DNA of 64,000 bases. Origin: JAAZKA01 sp034926225. GTDB taxonomy: Bacteria; Bacillota; Clostridia; Oscillospirales; QAMX01. Where the stretch lies: positions 62,001 to 126,000 of the forward strand of contig JAYFRF010000008.1 of NCBI GenBank assembly GCA_034926225.1, read 5' to 3'. The position numbers and the translations under genes were made by a program. The first letter of the stretch is position 1. The number at the start of each line of letters is the position of its first letter. The notes beneath the pieces were generated by a model that saw only the letters and a list, made by a program, of their open reading frames with translations, searched no databases and was not told the DNA's origin. This document shows, piece by piece, positions 7,723-16,855 of the stretch.

Positions 7723-8394
7723 ATGAAGGAAACCATCTACACTATACCAATTAACGAGGTCTTCGGCGAACAATGCGGCTGCCCTCTCTGCGCACTTGAA
7801 CGCCGTACCGAAACGAAAACGCTCGATTACATCATGGGCGCCGCAATGATGGAGCCGGACGTCCGTGAAACGACCAACGCGCGCGGCTTCTGCGCTGATC
7901 ATTACGCGGACATGCTCGCGATGAAGAACCGGCTTTCTCTGGCGCTCACCATCGAAAGCCGCCTGAAAACCGTCTCCGAGCTGATAGAAAGTTTTGCGAA
8001 GTCTCCCGACAATCGCCGCGCCGCTGTTATCGCCGAAACAGGCCGCTCCTGCTTCGTCTGCGAAAAGATCCGCGCCGAGCAGGAACGCTATTATGCAAAC
8101 CTTCTGGACATGTGGCGTACCGAGGAGTCCTTCCGCGCTTTGTTCGCCACACAGGAGCACTTCTGCCTGCCCCATTTCGGCGCGCTGCTCGAGCATGCCG
8201 CGAAAGTCTATCCCCGCCGCGTTGCCGCTGAGTTTGTTCGCGTTATATGCGAGATCGAGCGCCGCTGGCTTACGAAAATGCAGTCCGAAATCGCGGGCTT
8301 TACCAAAAGCTTCGACTACCGCTACGCGGGCGAGCCATTTGAAAAGGAAGCCGTCGAGCACGCCGCCGCGTTTTTATCGAGTCTCGACGTGTGA
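7723..8394 (+). CDS. DUF6062-like cysteine-rich protein
   Basis: A 223-residue soluble protein resembling the DUF6062 family of Clostridia. It carries a duplicated metal-site pattern: CGCPLC then FCADHY in the first half, and CFVC then FCLPHF in the second. Each half could hold one zinc ion through three cysteines and a histidine. The start is set at the ATG with AAAGGG 7 bases upstream rather than an in-frame ATG at 7693. The 3' end overlaps the convergent glycerophosphodiesterase gene by 21 bases. No biochemical function is known to me for this family. Confidence 0.7.
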   Translation: MKETIYTIPINEVFGEQCGCPLCALERRTETKTLDYIMGAAMMEPDVRETTNARGFCADHYADMLAMKNRLSLALTIESRLKTVSELIESFAKSPDNRRAAVIAETGRSCFVCEKIRAEQERYYANLLDMWRTEESFRALFATQEHFCLPHFGALLEHAAKVYPRRVAAEFVRVICEIERRWLTKMQSEIAGFTKSFDYRYAGEPFEKEAVEHAAAFLSSLDV

Positions 8395-9078
8395 CGCTCT
8401 CCAGCGCAGCCCCAGTTCGATATCGTTTAAGAGTACCCCGTCTGCGCCGAGGCGGCTGATCTCATCGAGCGATTCTTCGTCGCCGTCCATCATGCCGTCC
8501 TTCCACGACATGACCCATACCTCTCCCGGATGCACGCGTTTCACCGTTTCCGGGGCAAGCGCGGGCAGCCACTGCTGCCACAGCCGGAGAATGCCCGCGC
8601 CGCCGGCCGAAAACGCGCGGTACAACCCTGCCTCCGGCATGAACGCCAGTATCCGCTCGCTCGGACGCACCTTCCGCATCGTCTTCAGCGCCTCGATCGT
8701 CTGCACTCCGCAGATAAAATCCACCGGCGCGCGCCCGATACGCTCCGCAAACAGATCGTCCGGCGCGTTCATCTTGATATGCAGCAGCACCGGCGTCGTT
8801 TCCCGGTACCCGTCGATCAGCTCGTCGAGCGTCATCAGCCCGCGTCGGGCATGAGAAAGTATGTCTTTCATCTCCGCATAGGTCAGTTCCTCCACCGTCC
8901 GGGGAACACCCGCCAGGCGCTCGAGATTTCCGTCGTGGAAGATGACATATTTCCCGTCCTTCGTCGGGCGCACGTCGCATTCGACCGCGTCCGCGCCGAT
9001 GGACGCGGCATAGCTCAGGCTTTCAAGCGTATTCTCCATCTTTACTTTGGATGCTCCTCTGTGGGCAATCAGTTTCAT
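8374..9078 (-). CDS. Glycerophosphodiester phosphodiesterase
   Basis: About 234 residues of the GDPD TIM-barrel family. IAHRGA at the N-terminus provides the first catalytic His, ENTLESL and ECDVRPTKDG supply the metal-binding acids, and VIFHDGNLER the second His. The enzyme splits glycerophosphodiesters from phospholipid turnover into glycerol-3-phosphate and an alcohol. No signal peptide is present, so it is probably cytosolic. The ATG at 9078 is preferred to the in-frame ATG at 9090, since the family begins at MKLIAHRG. It is divergent from the patatin-like lipase gene, which fits a shared lipid-turnover theme. Confidence 0.85.
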   Translation of the reverse strand: MKLIAHRGASKVKMENTLESLSYAASIGADAVECDVRPTKDGKYVIFHDGNLERLAGVPRTVEELTYAEMKDILSHARRGLMTLDELIDGYRETTPVLLHIKMNAPDDLFAERIGRAPVDFICGVQTIEALKTMRKVRPSERILAFMPEAGLYRAFSAGGAGILRLWQQWLPALAPETVKRVHPGEVWVMSWKDGMMDGDEESLDEISRLGADGVLLNDIELGLRWRASHVETR

Positions 9079-9126
9079 CATGTTTAACACTCCCGTTTTG
9101 AATTAATGGAGGTGGAAATAAATATT

Positions 9127-10491
9127 ATGTCCGTTACCGCATTGGTTCTCGGCGGCGGCGGTTCACGCGGTGCGTATGAAATTGGTGTATGGCGGGCGCT
9201 GCGTGAACACGGCGAAGCTTTTTCTGTTGTAACCGGTACCAGCGTCGGCGCACTCAACGGCGCGATTATCGCGCAGGGCGACTACGATCTCGCCGTCGAC
9301 GTCTGGAGCACCATCACCACCGATATGATTCTCTCGATCGACAGCTCCCCCGGCGATAAAACCCTGCGCGAACGTCTCTCCCGATTCGGTCTGTTCGCCC
9401 GTGAAATTGCCGCGAATAAAGGTGCGGACTCCGCACCGCTGCGCGCACTCCTGTACCGCGTACTCGACGAGGATAAAATCCGTGCCTCCGCAATACGCTT
9501 CGGTCTTGTCACGGTGAAGTTTCCCGAGCTGTCCCCTCGCGCGCTTTTCACCGATGAAATCCCCCGCGGCGAACTCATCGATTACATTCTCGCCTCCGCC
9601 GCCTGCTTCCCCGCCATGCAAAAGCAGGTCATCGGCGATACCGCATACATCGATGGCGGCTATTTCGACAACCTGCCCATCGAGCTTGCCTCCCGAGGAG
9701 GCGCGGAACGCGTCATCGCCGTCGACGTCCACGGGGTCGGCATCTGCCGCCGTCCCGAAAACGTCGATCACGCCCGCATCCACCTGATCACCACCGCCTG
9801 GAACCTCGGCTCCATCCTGCTGTTCGACGCGGATAACGCCCGCCGCAACATGGAACTGGGCTACCTCGATACGCTCAAATCCTTCGGTAAACTCGACGGC
9901 AAGCTGTACGCTTTCGAAAAAGGAGAAGCCGCTAATCTCCGTCCCGCTACCGATCGTCTCCACGCCGCTTTCGACCATCTGTTTCCTCCCGCCAAGCGTG
10001 GTGCTATCGGTCTGTATGATATTCTGCGTCTGCGTACACTGCGCTTTATGAAAAACCTCTATCGCGGTTTCGAAGCCCCGCTCCAGCTGAAATCCAGCCG
10101 CCGCCGGGCCGGCGAAATCGACTTCCACCTCGCCGCCGCCGAAAACGCCGCCCGTGTCTTCGCCGTTTCGCCGACCAAAATATATACCGCCCGTGTCTTC
10201 GAGGATACGGTCCGCGATGCTTATGCCGCGACCGAACTGCCCGACCCGTCCCACCTGGAAGCCATTCTTGCGGAAGCCGATACCGCCCCGCGCCGCGCCG
10301 AACGCCTGCTCGCCGAGGCCGAAAGCATCACCTCCGCCCGTGTCGCACGATACTTAGGCGAGCTGTTGTCCCGCCCATCGGTCTCCCAGGCTCTCCTTGT
10401 CGCCGCCGCCACGGCCTTTCCCGCTGAATTTCAGGCCGCGCTCTATATCCGCGCTTTCCCGACCGATTCCGTCCTTCCTTTGTCTTGTTAA
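9127..10491 (+). CDS. Patatin-like phospholipase with C-terminal extension
   Basis: 454 residues. The N-terminal patatin domain has the oxyanion hole GGGGSRG (9-15), the nucleophile elbow GTSVG (Ser 39) and the catalytic dyad Asp in IDGGYFDNLP (Asp 176), so it should be an active acyl hydrolase on membrane lipids. The second half (about residues 280-454) is rich in Ala, Arg and Glu, has no motif I recognise, and is longer than minimal RssA/YchK-type patatins (about 300). GGAGGTGG lies 11 bases before the chosen ATG; an ATG at 9106 would place the ribosome site inside the gene. Opposite a GDPD gene. Confidence 0.82.
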   Translation: MSVTALVLGGGGSRGAYEIGVWRALREHGEAFSVVTGTSVGALNGAIIAQGDYDLAVDVWSTITTDMILSIDSSPGDKTLRERLSRFGLFAREIAANKGADSAPLRALLYRVLDEDKIRASAIRFGLVTVKFPELSPRALFTDEIPRGELIDYILASAACFPAMQKQVIGDTAYIDGGYFDNLPIELASRGGAERVIAVDVHGVGICRRPENVDHARIHLITTAWNLGSILLFDADNARRNMELGYLDTLKSFGKLDGKLYAFEKGEAANLRPATDRLHAAFDHLFPPAKRGAIGLYDILRLRTLRFMKNLYRGFEAPLQLKSSRRRAGEIDFHLAAAENAARVFAVSPTKIYTARVFEDTVRDAYAATELPDPSHLEAILAEADTAPRRAERLLAEAESITSARVARYLGELLSRPSVSQALLVAAATAFPAEFQAALYIRAFPTDSVLPLSC

Positions 10492-10538
10492 CATTAAAAC
10501 AACTCGTTTATTTATGAACATTCTGTCAATAATGGATA

Positions 10539-10567
10539 TTGACGTGCTTTTGGGAATGTTTTATAAT
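10539..10567 (+). promoter_or_regulatory. Sigma-70-type promoter for ackA
   Basis: TTGACG (10539-10544), a 17-base spacer, and TATAAT (10562-10567), 46 bases before the ackA ATG. It rules out the in-frame upstream start of the ackA frame, which lies within the -35 box. Confidence 0.85.
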
Positions 10568-10613
10568 ATTAGGGTTGTTATCGAAATCTTTTTTGTCGGA
10601 ACAGGGGAAGAAA

Positions 10614-11816
10614 ATGAACGTATTTGTGCTGAATGCCGGAAGTTCCTCATTGAAATACCGGCTCTACCGCATGGAAGACCAGCTTGTTCTCGCCGAAGGC
10701 GGCTGCGAACGTATCGGCATCGATGGGCGTATCAAGTATGCGAGTCACACGGGCTTTTCAATGAAAACCGACTGCGATTTTCCGACGCATGAGGCCGCTT
10801 TCACGGAAGTCATCCGCTACTTAACCACCGGTGACTCCAAGGTCATCGACTCGCTTAACGAAATCACCGCCATCGGCCATCGTGTCGTTCACGGCGGCGT
10901 CCGTCTTGTCCATCCGATGCAGGTTACCATGGACGTTATCGAGGAAATCGAACGCAACCGTGATTTCGCGCCGCTGCATTCCATGGTGCAAGCCGGTGTG
11001 ATGCGCATCTGCTTGAAACTTTTTGGGACAGCCACCTTCCAGGTTGTCGTCTTCGACACCGGTTTCCATCAGACCATGCCCCCCGAAGCTTTCCTGTTTG
11101 GTCTGCCCTATCATTATTATAAAGATTACGGCATCCGCCGCTACGGTTTCCACGGCATCTCTCATAACTATGTCTCCGAGCGTGCGGCAAAGTTATTAAA
11201 CCGCGATATCGCCGGGTTGAAGATGGTCTCCTGCCATCTCGGCAACGGTTCCTCCATCTGTGCCATCGACGGCGGCCGCTCCGTGGACTGCTCTATGGGC
11301 TTTGGCCCCGTGGACGGCATCATCATGGGCACCCGCTCCGGTCAGGTTGACCCGACCGCGCTCTTCTATATAGCGAAGAAGGATCATTTAAACGTCGATC
11401 AGCTCTCGGATATGATCTCCAAACAGTCCGGCGTCCTCGGCATCTCCGGCATCTCCAGCGACGACCGCGACATCGAAGACGCGATGCTCCACGGCAATGA
11501 GCAGGCCGCTCTTACCCGCGGCGTCCAGTGCTATCAGATCCGCAAGTATATCGGCTCCTACTCCTTTGTCATGGGCCGTCTCGACGTCATTATCTTTACC
11601 GCCGGTCTCGGTGAGAATTCTGCCACGCTCCGCGCAGCCGCGGTGCAGGGGATGGAAAACTTCGGCGTTGTCCTTGATCCCGAGAAAAACCGGAAGATCA
11701 TTCGCGGTAAGGAAGGCGATATCTCCGCCGACGGCTCCCCCGTCCGCATCCTCGTCATCCCGACAAACGAGGAGCTGAAGATCGCGCTCGACACCGTTGC
11801 TTTGATGAACAAGTAA
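10614..11816 (+). CDS. ackA: Acetate kinase
   Basis: 400 residues, full family length. Signatures are VLNAGSSSLKYRLY at the start, HRVVHGG, YGFHGISHNYV, CHLGNGSSICAIDGG with MGTRSGQVDP, and FTAGLGENSATLR for nucleotide binding. It makes ATP and acetate from acetyl phosphate and ADP in the cytoplasm, the terminal energy step of mixed-acid fermentation. AGGGGA precedes the ATG, and a strong promoter lies 46 bases upstream. No pta is adjacent, so phosphotransacetylase must be elsewhere. A strong terminator follows. Confidence 0.97.
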   Translation: MNVFVLNAGSSSLKYRLYRMEDQLVLAEGGCERIGIDGRIKYASHTGFSMKTDCDFPTHEAAFTEVIRYLTTGDSKVIDSLNEITAIGHRVVHGGVRLVHPMQVTMDVIEEIERNRDFAPLHSMVQAGVMRICLKLFGTATFQVVVFDTGFHQTMPPEAFLFGLPYHYYKDYGIRRYGFHGISHNYVSERAAKLLNRDIAGLKMVSCHLGNGSSICAIDGGRSVDCSMGFGPVDGIIMGTRSGQVDPTALFYIAKKDHLNVDQLSDMISKQSGVLGISGISSDDRDIEDAMLHGNEQAALTRGVQCYQIRKYIGSYSFVMGRLDVIIFTAGLGENSATLRAAAVQGMENFGVVLDPEKNRKIIRGKEGDISADGSPVRILVIPTNEELKIALDTVALMNK

Positions 11817-11830
11817 ATGAAACCTCACAG

Positions 11831-11869
11831 CACGGGGACGGCTCTTTAATAACCGTCCCCGTGTTTTTT
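11831..11869 (+). terminator. Rho-independent terminator after ackA
   Basis: CACGGGGACGG (11831-11841) pairs perfectly with CCGTCCCCGTG (11853-11863), followed by TTTTTT. The T-run runs into the stop codon of the convergent DUF4838 gene. Confidence 0.92.
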
Positions 11870-13604
11870 ATTTTACAAGCGGGCCTTCGCGCAGCAACTT
11901 CTCCGTATATTCAAGCCCCTTCCCCTCCCGGTACGAGGTGATCCCGCACGCGCGTACCTCGGCAAAGAAGTCCTCCAGTTTCTCTTCCCTGTCCGGTGCA
12001 TCAACGCAGAGCCGAGCCATCTGCACATACCGCACCGACAGCCGCAGCCTCCGTACCCGCAGCAGGATCATCTCATTATCCGCTATCCGCTCCGCGCGGT
12101 CGAAGAGTGTCTCCGCCGCGTCTAGCATCGTATCCGTCAGGTACGGCGCGTTCGGTGAATCGAAGAGCCACATATGCGTGTCGGGCGTGATCTGCTCATG
12201 AATCAGCCGGATAAACGCGCGAACCTCGGGCGCCGCCATTCCGTAGTACGCCTCTAAGAACTCGTCTATTCCGCGTTCCACATCAAAGTCGGGGTCCCAC
12301 AGGAGTTTTCCCACGAGATACTGCCGCAGGGCGTTCAGCTCGCCCGATTCGCGGGTGGAATTATTGCCTTCCTCGAAGATGCCGCGCACATGGTTTTTAA
12401 TGAAAAACCGGATATTCGGCTGCAATACGTACAGATTCGGGAACGGTTGCAGCGTATGTGCGAAATTTACGACATAGTCCCAGATGTAGAGCCTGTCGCA
12501 GATCTTCGCCCAGTCACCCAGATCATCCACAAAGCTGCCGAGCTTTGCTTTGTCGCTCCAGTAATCGCAGTTCTTTCCGCATTCCTCCAACGGATGCGCA
12601 AAGCAACACTCGATCGAGCAGAGCCGTACGCAGACGTTCTCGCGTGGCTTCGTCAGCTTCGGCGCGGTACGGGTATACTGATACGCCAGCGTGTCAATAA
12701 TGACGTCCTGATAATCCTTTGCGATGTCCTCCGCGATCGCGTTGACAAACCGCAGCAGTGTGCCCGCGTGGCTGCCCTCCGCTTCGTCGACGGCGCGGCA
12801 TTTCTCGCAGGTGCAGTAGTTATACCAGTCGTTCTGCGATACAGATATGATACGCGCATGCGGCCGCTCGCGGATCCACTCCCGCACCTGCGCGACGGCG
12901 ATGCGCAGCACATCGGGATTCGTCAGGCAAAGCTGCGTTCTCTCTCCCAGACGCTTCCCGTCCACCAGTGAAAAGTACTCCGGATGCTCCGCGAAATACG
13001 TCTCCGGCGGGACGAGGCTGTTGAATGTATGCACAAAATGATGGTACTCCATCCGGAATCCGTGTTCCTCATATAGATGCGCGGTGTTGGAATTGCTCTT
13101 CATCCGCACATGAAAATCGCCGTCGCAGTACCCTTGAAAATAAGGGTCGCGGTACTCTAAGGCCGGTACCTTCGTCTCATGAAGCACCGGCAGGCGCAGG
13201 ATTTCGCGTTTTGGGATACGGTACACATCCTCTGTGAAGAATCGGCAGCCCAGATAATCCTCGAGAAGCCCATACACGCCGTACAGACAGCCTCGTCCGC
13301 CGCCGGCTGCGATCAGGAGGTTTTCCCCTGCCGTCAGCAGCGTATACCCTTCCTCTCCGAGCGCCGAACAGTCGATTTTCTCTCCCTCGGCCCTTGCTAG
13401 CAGACTGTCGCCGATAGCAATGACGGGACGCGCTTCGCCATCGTCATATGCGATCGGGAAACGCGCGCCGGTGATCTCACCGAGCCACCGCCCGAGCTCC
13501 TGTGCCGCGTGATGCACCACCAGCGCTGCCCCGCGCGGCAACGTAATCGTATACGCGGTCCGTCCGTTCTCCGCCAGCGTCAGCCCTAGCTTTTCGTTTT
13601 TCAT
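11868..13604 (-). CDS. DUF4838-type protein, putative glycosidase
   Basis: 578 residues. The N-terminal 120 or so residues resemble the alpha/beta domain found before catalytic barrels in GH20/GH67-like enzymes (VVHHAAQELGRWLGEITG, YGVYGLLEDYLGCRFF). The middle carries the DUF4838 barrel, with conserved SVSQNDWYNYCTCEKCRAVD, EGSHAGTLLRFVNAIAED and ECCFAHPLEECGKNCDYW. No signal peptide is seen. Homologues occur in polysaccharide-use loci and are thought to be glycosidases, but the substrate is unknown. AAGGAGGA precedes the ATG. It follows the membrane GDPD gene by 18 bases and is probably in one transcript with it. Confidence 0.72.
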   Translation of the reverse strand: MKNEKLGLTLAENGRTAYTITLPRGAALVVHHAAQELGRWLGEITGARFPIAYDDGEARPVIAIGDSLLARAEGEKIDCSALGEEGYTLLTAGENLLIAAGGGRGCLYGVYGLLEDYLGCRFFTEDVYRIPKREILRLPVLHETKVPALEYRDPYFQGYCDGDFHVRMKSNSNTAHLYEEHGFRMEYHHFVHTFNSLVPPETYFAEHPEYFSLVDGKRLGERTQLCLTNPDVLRIAVAQVREWIRERPHARIISVSQNDWYNYCTCEKCRAVDEAEGSHAGTLLRFVNAIAEDIAKDYQDVIIDTLAYQYTRTAPKLTKPRENVCVRLCSIECCFAHPLEECGKNCDYWSDKAKLGSFVDDLGDWAKICDRLYIWDYVVNFAHTLQPFPNLYVLQPNIRFFIKNHVRGIFEEGNNSTRESGELNALRQYLVGKLLWDPDFDVERGIDEFLEAYYGMAAPEVRAFIRLIHEQITPDTHMWLFDSPNAPYLTDTMLDAAETLFDRAERIADNEMILLRVRRLRLSVRYVQMARLCVDAPDREEKLEDFFAEVRACGITSYREGKGLEYTEKLLREGPLVK

Positions 13605-13622
13605 GCGCAGTCCTCCTTATGT

Positions 13623-14489
13623 TTAATCCGGTCTGACAACGCGCCCGCGTGCCAGTATCACCGTATTGTCATACTTCGTCTTCGGAAAAAAGCGCTCAAA
13701 GATAATCATCGGTGCTATTTTCGTCATATTGTCGAAGGTATTCTGATCGGTGACCGTCCAGGCACAGGCCACCGCGCCGAAAGAAGTCACGCAGCGCTTG
13801 AAATTCGGATTCGAGATAAACTCATGCTCATAAGCGATAAACTGTGGGCGGCTGATGAAGTTATACAGCAGGTTTTCCAGCATAAACCGGCTCACAGGGT
13901 TTAATGCGTTGCCGCGCAGCTTCGTTGAAAGCTGTCCGCGTACCACGCCCGGCGCGTACCGTTTAAACCACCCCAGCGCTCTAGGGTCAAACGATTCCAC
14001 GCAATACGCGCCTTCATAGTTTGAAAGCAGCTCCCAAACCTTCCGGCAAAGCTTGGGTGTATCCTTTCCGGTCTTCAGCTCGATAATCAGCGGCACGCGC
14101 CCGCCGATCGTCCCCAAAGCTTCCTCGAACGTCGGGATGAACTGACACGAGCCGCCGACCCGCAGCTTTTTCAGCTGCTCCGCCGTCAGCTCATCCACTC
14201 GCTTATCGATCCGGCACATTCTTTCCAGTCTGTCGTCGTGGAACACCATCGCTTCCCCGTCCGACGAGAGCCGCACGTCAAGCTCAATTCCATACCCATG
14301 CCGCGCCGCTACGTCAAACGCCTCGAGCGTGTTCTCAGGCACACCGTTCCTCGCCGAATGCAGTCCGCGATGCGCATACGATCTTCCGCGCAGCTTCTCC
14401 ATTGCATCCGGCTGTACCTTACCCGGATAAAGGAGCAGCAGGTAGATACCCGCAATGAGAATCGCCGCGAGAATTATGTACCATAACAT
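13623..14489 (-). CDS. Membrane-anchored glycerophosphodiester phosphodiesterase
   Basis: 288 residues. One N-terminal membrane segment (about residues 2-21) precedes a GDPD barrel: YAHRGLHS gives the first catalytic His, ENTLEAFD and ELDVRLSSDG the metal ligands, and VFHDDRLERMC the second His. The catalytic domain probably hydrolyses glycerophosphodiesters at the membrane, on either face. AGGAG lies 9 bases before the ATG, and a near-consensus promoter is upstream. First gene of a two-gene unit with the DUF4838 protein. This is the second GDPD in the window; the other (8374-9078) is soluble. Confidence 0.85.
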   Translation of the reverse strand: MLWYIILAAILIAGIYLLLLYPGKVQPDAMEKLRGRSYAHRGLHSARNGVPENTLEAFDVAARHGYGIELDVRLSSDGEAMVFHDDRLERMCRIDKRVDELTAEQLKKLRVGGSCQFIPTFEEALGTIGGRVPLIIELKTGKDTPKLCRKVWELLSNYEGAYCVESFDPRALGWFKRYAPGVVRGQLSTKLRGNALNPVSRFMLENLLYNFISRPQFIAYEHEFISNPNFKRCVTSFGAVACAWTVTDQNTFDNMTKIAPMIIFERFFPKTKYDNTVILARGRVVRPD

Positions 14490-14523
14490 GTTATTTTGCT
14501 CCTGTCTTTTGATAGATTAGCTA

Positions 14524-14552
14524 ATTATATAATAATATTCCGGTCTCGTCAA
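14524..14552 (-). promoter_or_regulatory. Sigma-70-type promoter for the membrane GDPD gene
   Basis: On the minus strand TTGACG (14552-14547), 17 bases, then TATAAT (14529-14524), 35 bases before the ATG at 14489. Confidence 0.85.
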
Positions 14553-14601
14553 GGCCTGTTTGCGTCATATTCAACAAAATGCAAAACTTGCCTGCAAACC
14601 G

Positions 14602-14630
14602 TTGAAATTCGCGCAAATGTGGTGTATAAT
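14602..14630 (+). promoter_or_regulatory. Sigma-70-type promoter for the ywiB-argS operon
   Basis: TTGAAA (14602-14607), a 17-base spacer and TATAAT (14625-14630), 52 bases before the ATG at 14683. It drives the rightward four-gene unit. Confidence 0.8.
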
Positions 14631-14682
14631 GAAAATTGGCTATCCCTAACGATTCGCTTTGACGCAAAAGAGGTGTGATTTG

Positions 14683-15108
14683 ATGCGTAAAGATGTCTTA
14701 ATCTCCATCCGCGGTATCCCCGACCTGGACGAGGCTCCCGTCGAGCTGACAACGCCCGGCAGACTTTACCGCAAAAACGGCGTCTACAGCGTCATCTATC
14801 GAGAAAGCTCCCTGACGGGGCTTGACGGTGTAACCACGACGCTGAAAATAGAGTCGGATCGCGTCACCCTCCTGCGCCGCGGCGCGGACAATGCCTGTAT
14901 GATCTTCCGTCAGGGAGAAAAGCACTACAACCTCTTTGAGCAGGACGGCGAACCCATCACTGTCGCTATCTCCGCCAATCACGTCCATCAGCGCTTTAAC
15001 GATTCCGGCGGAGAGCTGGATATCGACTATTCCGTACAAATCAACGACGCCCACGCGATACGCAACCGTCTCCATGTGGACGTCCGCGACCGCGCAATGC
15101 TGAACTAA
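14683..15108 (+). CDS. DUF1934 (YwiB-like) beta-barrel protein
   Basis: 141 residues of the DUF1934 family: RKDVLISIRG at the start, GRLYRKNGVYSVIYRES, TTLKIESDRVTLLRRG and a closing DIDYSVQINDAHAIRNRLHVD. The fold is a small lipocalin-like barrel. AGAGGTG lies 7 bases before the ATG; an in-frame TTG at 14659 is less likely. It stands 24 bases before argS, the same order as ywiB-argS in Bacillus subtilis, so the pairing is conserved although no biochemical role is established. Confidence 0.8.
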   Translation: MRKDVLISIRGIPDLDEAPVELTTPGRLYRKNGVYSVIYRESSLTGLDGVTTTLKIESDRVTLLRRGADNACMIFRQGEKHYNLFEQDGEPITVAISANHVHQRFNDSGGELDIDYSVQINDAHAIRNRLHVDVRDRAMLN

Positions 15109-15132
15109 AACAATCATCGGAGTGTTTATTAT

Positions 15133-16815
15133 ATGAATCTGAACCAGAAAGCCCGCGACGAAATTGCGCTTCTCCTCAACCGCGCCTGCGCCGCCGCCGC
15201 GGAAAAGAACCTGCTACCCGCCGTCATGGACATCGCCTCCACCATCGAAGTCCCCCGCGAGGTCTCCTTTGGCGACTTCTCCTCAAATTATGCCTTAGCC
15301 GCCGCCCGCGCCATGCATATGCCCCCCCGTAAAATCGCCGACGCCATTGCCGCGAATATCGATATGACCAATTCCTACTTCGCTTCCGTCGAAACCGCCG
15401 GCGCCGGTTTCCTGAATTTCCGCCTCGGCGCCAAATGGTACGCCGAGGTCTTAAAGGTCATTGCATCCGAAGGGGCGGACTTTGCCCGTACGAAAACTGA
15501 GCACCCCGAAAAGGTCATGGTCGAGTTTGTCTCCGCCAACCCCACCGGTCCCATGCACATGGGCAACGCGCGCGGTGGGGTCCTCGGTGACTGCCTCGCC
15601 GAAGTCCTCTCGTTTGCCGGCAACGACGTCTACCGCGAGTTCCTCGTCAACGATGCCGGCAATCAGGTCATGCTCATGGGCGTCTCCCTCGACGCACGCT
15701 ACCTGCAGACCTTCCCCGAAACCGCCGACTTTCCCTTCCCCGACGACGGTTATCACGGCGAAGACGTCCGTGAAATCGCCGCCGCTTTCAAAGCCGAATT
15801 CGGTGACCTGCGCGATCTGCCGGTCGAGGAACGCCGCGAAAAGCTCATGCGGTACGGTCTTGCCCGCAACATCGCCGCGATGCACCGCGACCTCGAACGC
15901 TACAAGATTACCTACGACCGCTGGTTTCACGAGACTGAGCTGCATAACGCCGGTTTCGTCGAGGATACCGTGAAGCTCCTGACCGAAAAAGGTCTTACCT
16001 ACGAAAAAGACGACGCGCTCTGGTTTAAGACGACTGAATTCGGCTGCGGTAAGGACGATGTCCTGCGCAAGGGCAACGGTTTTTATTCCTACTTCGCGGT
16101 CGATATCGCCTACCACCGCGACAAGTTCCTTGTCCGCGGCTTCGATCGCGTCATCAACGTTTGGGGCGCTGACCACCACGGCCAGGTTGCCCGCTTAAAA
16201 GCCGCCATGCAGGCCATCGGCGTCGATCCGGAACGCCTGGAAATCGTTCTCATGCAGCTTGTGAACCTCATGCGCGACGGAGAGGTCGTCCGTATGTCCA
16301 AGCGCACCGGCAAAGCCGTCTCTCTGTCCGATCTGCTCGACGAAATCAGCGTCGACGCCGCCCGCTTCTTCTTCAACCTCCGCAAGTTTGACACAAAGCT
16401 CGATTTCGATCTCGACCTCGCCGTGCGCTCCGACGCCGACAACCCCGTCTACTACGTCCAGTACGCGCACGCGCGCATTTGCAGCCTGCTTGCCAATCTC
16501 GCGGAGGCCGGCATCACCCCTTCGGACGACGCCGATCTCTCCTGCCTGACCGCCTCCGAGGAAACCGCCCTCATCAAGCTCCTTGCCTCCCTCCCCGACG
16601 AGCTTTTGCTCGCCGCCCGCGAACGCGATCCCTCGCGTGTCAATAAGTACCTCGTCACCGCCGCCGCGGCATTCCATCGCTTCTACAATGCTTGCCGTAT
16701 CAAGGGCGCCGGCGCTCCTTATGAACAGGCTCGCGCCTGTCTTGCCGCCCGTACCCGCGACATCATCGCCTCCGGGCTGTCCATCATTCGTGTTGACGCG
16801 CCCGTTCATATGTAA
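15133..16815 (+). CDS. argS: Arginyl-tRNA synthetase
   Basis: 560 residues, a class I synthetase. The N-terminal Add1 domain (about 1-110) recognises the tRNA D-loop. The HIGH-type motif is in SANPTGPMHMGNARGG, and the KMSKS-type motif is VRMSKRTGKAVSL. The C-terminal DALR anticodon-binding domain ends the protein (YVQYAHARICSL onward). It charges tRNA-Arg with arginine using ATP. Length and domains are complete. The gene lies between the DUF1934 gene and a secreted S41 protease, with short gaps that support one transcript. Confidence 0.97.
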   Translation: MNLNQKARDEIALLLNRACAAAAEKNLLPAVMDIASTIEVPREVSFGDFSSNYALAAARAMHMPPRKIADAIAANIDMTNSYFASVETAGAGFLNFRLGAKWYAEVLKVIASEGADFARTKTEHPEKVMVEFVSANPTGPMHMGNARGGVLGDCLAEVLSFAGNDVYREFLVNDAGNQVMLMGVSLDARYLQTFPETADFPFPDDGYHGEDVREIAAAFKAEFGDLRDLPVEERREKLMRYGLARNIAAMHRDLERYKITYDRWFHETELHNAGFVEDTVKLLTEKGLTYEKDDALWFKTTEFGCGKDDVLRKGNGFYSYFAVDIAYHRDKFLVRGFDRVINVWGADHHGQVARLKAAMQAIGVDPERLEIVLMQLVNLMRDGEVVRMSKRTGKAVSLSDLLDEISVDAARFFFNLRKFDTKLDFDLDLAVRSDADNPVYYVQYAHARICSLLANLAEAGITPSDDADLSCLTASEETALIKLLASLPDELLLAARERDPSRVNKYLVTAAAAFHRFYNACRIKGAGAPYEQARACLAARTRDIIASGLSIIRVDAPVHM

Positions 16816-16855
16816 TTCGATAGACCCCCCCTTTACAGGCGGAAGGAAGGATGTT

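Noticed and set aside
9163..10254. Long minus-strand open frame (363 residues) across the patatin gene
   Set aside because: It is the exact antisense of a well-supported patatin domain, has a low-complexity Gly/Asp/Glu composition and no ribosome site.
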